A stretch of 64,000 nucleotides of DNA from Cucumis sativus. Its lineage: Eukaryota > Streptophyta > Magnoliopsida > Cucurbitales > Cucurbitaceae. Below are positions 58,765 through 64,000 of the stretch, in pieces. Made by a program: the position numbers and the translations under genes. Under the pieces are notes generated by a model. It was not told the DNA's origin. It did no database searches and worked only from the letters and a program-made list of their open reading frames with translations. Where the stretch lies: contig NC_026660.2 of the NCBI RefSeq assembly GCF_000004075.3, forward strand, positions 27,841,498 to 27,905,497, written 5' to 3'. How positions within the stretch are numbered: position 1 is the stretch's first letter; every line of letters starts with the position of its first letter.

Positions 58765-61700
58765 ATGGTGCTCGAGGTTTATTCCATCTTTCAATTTCTG
58801 TTTTTCCTTTTTCAATATTTGATTTTGCTTAAAGTTGCCGAGTTTTCATTCTCTAAATTTCAGGACGATGTGATTTTCCTGCTATTGTTTTTCGCAAGTT
58901 AGGGTTTTACTAATGTGACTTTCGTTGTCTCGATTGACTCAGGCGACTATGATCTGTATTGACAATTCCGAATGGATGCGTAATGGCGATTACGCTCCTT
59001 CAAGATTTCAAGCTCAAGCAGATGCCATCAATCTTATTTGTGGAGCTAAGACGCAGGTAACTGATCTTGAACTCGTCTCTTGATTTCTCCTAGTTGGCGG
59101 GAGTCTCTAGAATTGAAGAAGATTCTGCATTATTGATCAATTGGGATTCTGTTGCATTTTCTTATTTTATCATCTGAACACCGCATGGTGGCTGCTCACT
59201 CCCTCTGTAGCTCATGATTTCGGGTCAAATTTTGTAGCGTGTCTGGTTATGTACATCCACATTCAGACAATTGTTCTGTTAGAAGAAGTGCCATCGGAGG
59301 CTTTTTGTATTTGGAATATGCTTCTAGTGACAAGTCTCTGTATGTTTCTCCAATGATTGCTATTCTGATTGTGAATGAACTTGTTTATGCTCTGACAGTC
59401 TAATCCAGAGAATACGGTTGGGGTTCTCACAATGGCGGGAAAAGGTGTTCGTGTGCTGGTTACGCCCACCACTGACCTGGGCAAGATACTGGCATGCATG
59501 CACGGTTAGTTGCATTTGTTATAGTTCTTGTAGTTTGTGGCATTGCGACCTACCACCCACCAGATACCAATCTGCTGTCATTGAGTATTGCCATTTTTCT
59601 GTTTTTCTTCCTCATTTCTTTTGTTTTCAATATAAAAATCGGGGCTCCTTTTGAATGATGGTTTAGGATTCAATTTCTTATATTTGTATCGTTATCGAGT
59701 GGAAGTCACACCAGTTTCTCTTGGAGTCCTGGTTATTTCTGGACTTCAAAGCATTATATTGTTGGATAGTAATTGCCTAGTTCATATTGCTTTCTTCTAC
59801 AATGTATTAGTCTTAGTCTATCTCTGTATATTTTAAGTCATTGAAACTATCCCAAACGTTCAATATAGGTTTGGAGATAGGGGGTGAGATAAACCTAGCA
59901 GCTGGCATCCAGGTGGCTCAGTTGGCTCTTAAGCATCGTCAGAACAAAAAGCAGCAACAAAGGATTATAGTTTTTGTTGGCAGGTACGTGCTTTTAATTT
60001 TTTTTACCCTCTCAAGCATAGGGGTGTTTATGCTTAGGTTAGATTTGGTTGAATGATGTTTTGAATTACACGTTCGCATAACCCTCGCTGATTGGTGAAC
60101 CTCACAATAGCCTGTAATGATTATACTCTGTTGGCTCCAGTAATTTGGGCTATTCACCCTAAATACAAATCTAATTTATTTTTAAAAAGAAACTATGCAG
60201 TATCAAGATGAAAACTGATGAACTAACAATTTACTCAAACTGTCAGAAATCACGTAGATTTGATGTCCACACTGATATTTATTACCATCAACGTAGAAAT
60301 GTAATTTTAACTTTCCAAAACTAAGTTCTTAATATATTCTAATTTATCATTACTCAATGTCTGATGCAGTCCTGTCAAACACGAGAAAAAGTTACTGGAG
60401 ATGATTGGAAGGAAGTTGAAGAAGAACAATGTGGCCCTTGACATTGTTGATTTTGGCGAAGAAGATGATGGCAAACCTGAGAAACTGGAAAGTCTTCTGG
60501 CAGCTGTGAATAGTAATGACACCAGTCACATTGTTCATGTTCCTGCTGGTCCAAATGTGCTCTCTGACGTACTCATCAGGTTGGGTTTTGACTCTGTTCT
60601 ATTTCAAGATCTTTTGTATTTTTTGTGTTATAACACACTTCTTATTCTGATTTTATGTTTTCGAATTTGATTTCAGTACTCCTATCTTTACTGGAGATGG
60701 CGAAGGTGGAAGCGGTTTTGCAGCAGCTGCAGCAGCAGCTGCTGCCGGTGGCGTATCTGGTTTCGATTTTGGGGTTGATCCCAACTTAGATCCTGAACTT
60801 GCCCTTGCTCTTAGAGTTTCAATGGAAGAGGAGAGGGCCAGACAAGAGGCAGCTGCGAAAAAGGCTGCAGAGGAGAATACAAAGCAAGAAAAAGGAGCTG
60901 AGCAGCCATCTGGCTCACAGGATGCAACTATGACCGAGCGCTCTGGCCTTGCGACTAGTGATGCTGAAAACAAGGCTGCTGATTTAATGGTCAGTATAGC
61001 TGAAAATTGTATTGTATTACTGCATGTTTTTATTTTATTATTATTATGGTCAATGATCCGGTGCATTCTGGGTTGTATCTATCTAGATGCTCCTCATCTC
61101 TTCACCACACAAAAACAAGATTAAAACTTATTTTTTAAAAACGTAATTTTTATTTTACTTTTGTGTGGTGGAGCATTCGGGATGCACCCAAGTTTTTTCC
61201 TATTATTATTTTGCTTGACTTGTCTTCTAAAATCTAACTGTTCAGAGTAATATGATTTTAACCTTTAGCCTCTGAACAGATTGATCCCTTTCCTCTATTC
61301 TAATTTGAATATCTTCACTACCCTTTGCAACGTATGTAATTGCCAGAAAGTTTAAAACAATTCTTATTATTTGAGATGATTCTGGATTATAGGATGATGA
61401 GAATGCACTGCTACAACAAGCCCTTGCTATGTCAATGGATAATCCTTCTGGTACCAGTGACATACGAGATATTGACATGTCAGAAGCAGCATCAGACGAT
61501 CCTGAGTTGGCACTTGGTTAGTCTTTGGTGTTTCACACTTTCACCTTTTCCCAATTTTTAGGTTTTCATGACTCATGAGTGCATACTTGTCTGTTTTATC
61601 TCCGTCTACCATCTTTTTATTACTGGAGTTTCTAAAGAAAACTTCTGAAAAGGATTACCAGACTATCGAATAGGCTGCATAAAACTACTAATTTTTTGTG

Positions 61701-63253
61701 ACCTGTTGGTGATTAATAAGAAATTAAGAGTAACGGACTAGAGGAATCCAATGTTCCATTATGATAGTTGACCGTTGAAGAAGCTCAAATTAAGAATAAC
61801 TTGCCTCTTTTCAAGAGTGTTGAGCATTTATTAGCAAGATAGACAATTAGACATTGTACAAGTAACTGCGGGCCTAACATTTGTTAGACTTATATTTTTA
61901 CATTTAGAACAATAAATTTTGGAAACATAATACACTATGCTTATTTTTTATGCACGTCTTTGAACTGATGGTATTATTTAGAAAAAATGTATATCTTAAT
62001 GCTGAGTTCGTTGCCTGGATTTTCTATAAGTGATGTGCCATGTTGTGTGGTATCCATATTGTAATTCTTAACTTGATGGTTAGACTTGATAAATATATTT
62101 TATACATGTGTCCATACAAAACCATCTATCTGATAGTTGGCTTGCAGCTCTTCAATTGTCTGTGCAGGAAGGCTCCAGTGATTCGTCAAGCCAGACAGAT
62201 ATGAGTAAATTGTTGGCCGATCAGTCTTTTGTGTCTTCTATTCTTGCTTCGGTATGTTTATATAACTTCAGCTTTTCTCCCTCAGTTTTCTTTTCTATAT
62301 TGAGAAATTTAAGCTGCTCGTTTTGGTTTTTCCTGCTTCTAGTCAAATACTAACAAGATTTTTTCTCCCCAGCTTCCCGGCGTAGATCCAAATGATCCCT
62401 CTGTAAAAGATTTGCTTGCTTCCATGCAAAGCCAAGCAGAGGTGAGTCGTGTAAACTTCTGCAAATCTAACCTGATTAAGTTGCAAAGATAGTTGTTTTT
62501 ATCAGAGGGCGTGGTAAAGTAGTTTAGAGCCCCTTTTATAACCATTTTACTTTTTATTTTTAAAATTAAGCTTATAAATGACTCTTTATTAAAAAAATCA
62601 AGTAGTCTTTATTTTTAGAATTTGATTAGAAAGTTTGGTTTTTATAAGAAAGTGAAAATGATAATAGGAAATTGGGAGCAAACAAGCATACATTTCAAAA
62701 ACGGAAAACTAAAATCGTAGCCTTTGCTTGATATAACCATTTGGGTTTAGTTTCACGAGTTTCATTTTTATTATTCAAATTTGAAAAATGAGACAATAGA
62801 CACTACTTTCACCTATTAATTTCTTTATTTTATTTCATATATTTAGTTAGAAAAGATGTAAATCATGGTAGAGAAGTTGTTGGATTACAAGTACAATTTT
62901 CGAAAACCAAACTCTAAACAGTTATCAAAAGACAGCTTTATAAGCTCTATCTTCACAATTATAAAACTAATGGTTATAAAATGAGTCGAAAGTTATTAAC
63001 TAACATTCACGATGTGTTATAGTACTACACCATCATTTTCCTGAATAAGACGTCACCTTTTGTCTTTCAATTAGATGTGTTGACCCTTCTATCTTTCGAA
63101 TATATTGCATTAACTAAAGATTTTCGACAATAACTAGTCAATGAAGACATGAATAAATGAATTTAAACAAAGAATTTTCTTTTACACATGCGTCATTGTC
63201 GGGTGCAGGATAAGAAAGACGAAGAGAAATCATCAAAGGAAGACGAGAAATGA
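58765..63253 (+). CDS. RPN10: 26S proteasome regulatory subunit RPN10 (PSMD4/MCB1), ten exons, 403 aa
   Basis: Exons: 58765-58776, 58943-59056, 59399-59504, 59869-59983, 60370-60579, 60677-60989, 61393-61516, 62148-62251, 62373-62441, 63209-63253; total 1212 bases. Residues about 1-190 form the VWA domain ([20 protein letters not shown], then [19 protein letters not shown]). It is followed by an Ala9 tract and three ubiquitin-interacting motifs: [14 protein letters not shown] (about 225), [14 protein letters not shown] (about 293) and [13 protein letters not shown] (about 326). The tail is Lys/Glu-rich ([13 protein letters not shown]). RPN10 sits at the base-lid interface of the 19S particle and captures ubiquitin chains. 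In plants it also acts in ABA, growth and proteasome autophagy. Length and the three motifs match plant orthologues. The first coding exon is only 12 bases. Confidence 0.96.
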
Positions 63254-64000
63254 GGTATTTCAAGTTGGATTTGCAGCCAGAATTCACAAATGTCTAGGAA
63301 GATGACTACTATCAAATTCCTCACCATTCTCACCCGTTTCTAAATTGTTATCTTTTGATGGTAAAATATACGGTATCATCAGCAGTGTGCCTTCCTCCAT
63401 TCTGGATCTTCATATCTTGTTCATTGTCAAACGAAGGCCGTACAAGTCCTTCATTGTGAGAGTAGGAGATATCCAGCTGCTTCCTCCGAACATTACTTTC
63501 CTTTCTACTTTTCACTTCCTCATTCAACACATTTTGTTTATTCAATGAAAGTCATATGTTTGTCAGAAACAAAATAGGTTTGACTATAAGTTATATCTTA
63601 AGTTAAAAGTTTGGGCTTTGTGTTTATTTGAAGTTAGACGTTTTACTCCATATTTAGTCCAACGAATTCGTTCATACATCAACATCAATTTCACTTTTTA
63701 TTAAACTCCTTCCACTATAAGTTCTACGTCTCAACAATGGTTTAGATTTCACCATTCTGCCACTTCTCTCGAACAAGTTCTTAAACTTAGGTAATAGCTA
63801 ATTTTGGCTCTCATTAGAGAGCGTAGATTTTACTGGAAGTGACAATTTCTTTTAGATATTTATTATTAATGATATAATATAAATACGTATTTTAAATAAA
63901 ATAAATTGGTATTTTTCAATTAGACCCCTTTCTACAATAATTCTTTGGTTCATATCTGCACGTTTTCCTTCAGAATTAAATTTTGTTCTCTTCAAAGTCG
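63254..64000. other. RPN10 3' region and right edge
   Basis: The first ~300 bases are probably the RPN10 3' untranslated region. The rest is AT-rich, with no gene recognised up to the window edge. Confidence 0.45.

Overview
This is nuclear DNA from a flowering plant, almost certainly a dicot. It is AT-rich, the genes have short exons with GT-AG introns, and several families are plant-specific (ARMADILLO REPEAT ONLY, DUF26 receptor kinase, oligopeptide transporter, group-16 sulfurtransferase). The repeat families (a Tat-type Ty3/gypsy element with an antisense plant-mobile-domain reading frame, Copia, CACTA, SINEs) look like those I know from cucurbits. That placement is inference.

Left part, 1-30.7 kb. 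An intronless ARO-type armadillo gene (+, 2348-4321) is followed by a decayed cysteine-rich receptor-like kinase (-, 7101-8790). Two tandem thaumatin-like protein genes follow (+, 10050-11406 and 19209-20506), both with an intron at the same place and a hydrophobic C-terminal tail. Next come a decayed oligopeptide-transporter exon (-, 24886-25346), a SINE with clear target-site duplications, and an intact seven-exon calmodulin-lysine methyltransferase gene (-, 26962-29546). Long AT-rich stretches with no recognisable gene separate them. A short Copia/TRIM-like LTR remnant with a duplicated flank lies at 30.2-30.7 kb.

Middle part, 30.8-48.4 kb. An intact six-exon oligopeptide transporter gene (-, 30812-33851) borders a nested transposon island. 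The island holds a CACTA transposase remnant (+), a plant-mobile-domain fragment (+), and a Copia element with an open gag-protease-integrase frame but no RT/RNase H (-). Next is a tandem array of five ~1236-bp units, each with about six ~93-bp subrepeats, followed by the deleted gag/pol body and single LTR of a Tat-lineage gypsy element (-). The unit is the 3' region of that same element: the end of pol, the 3' UTR repeats and the antisense PMD frame. So the array shows a retrotransposon 3' region turning into a higher-order satellite, and it is the most interesting structure in the window.

Right part, 48.9-63.3 kb. Three intact housekeeping-type genes: a nine-exon NSUN/RsmB-type RNA m5C methyltransferase (-, 48909-52924) with an Au-like SINE in an intron, a six-exon single-domain rhodanese (+, ending 57821), and the ten-exon proteasome ubiquitin receptor RPN10 (+, 58765-63253). 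Exon boundaries were deduced by eye from reading frame, splice dinucleotides and family conservation. In the six intact multi-exon genes the exon lengths sum to a whole number of codons.
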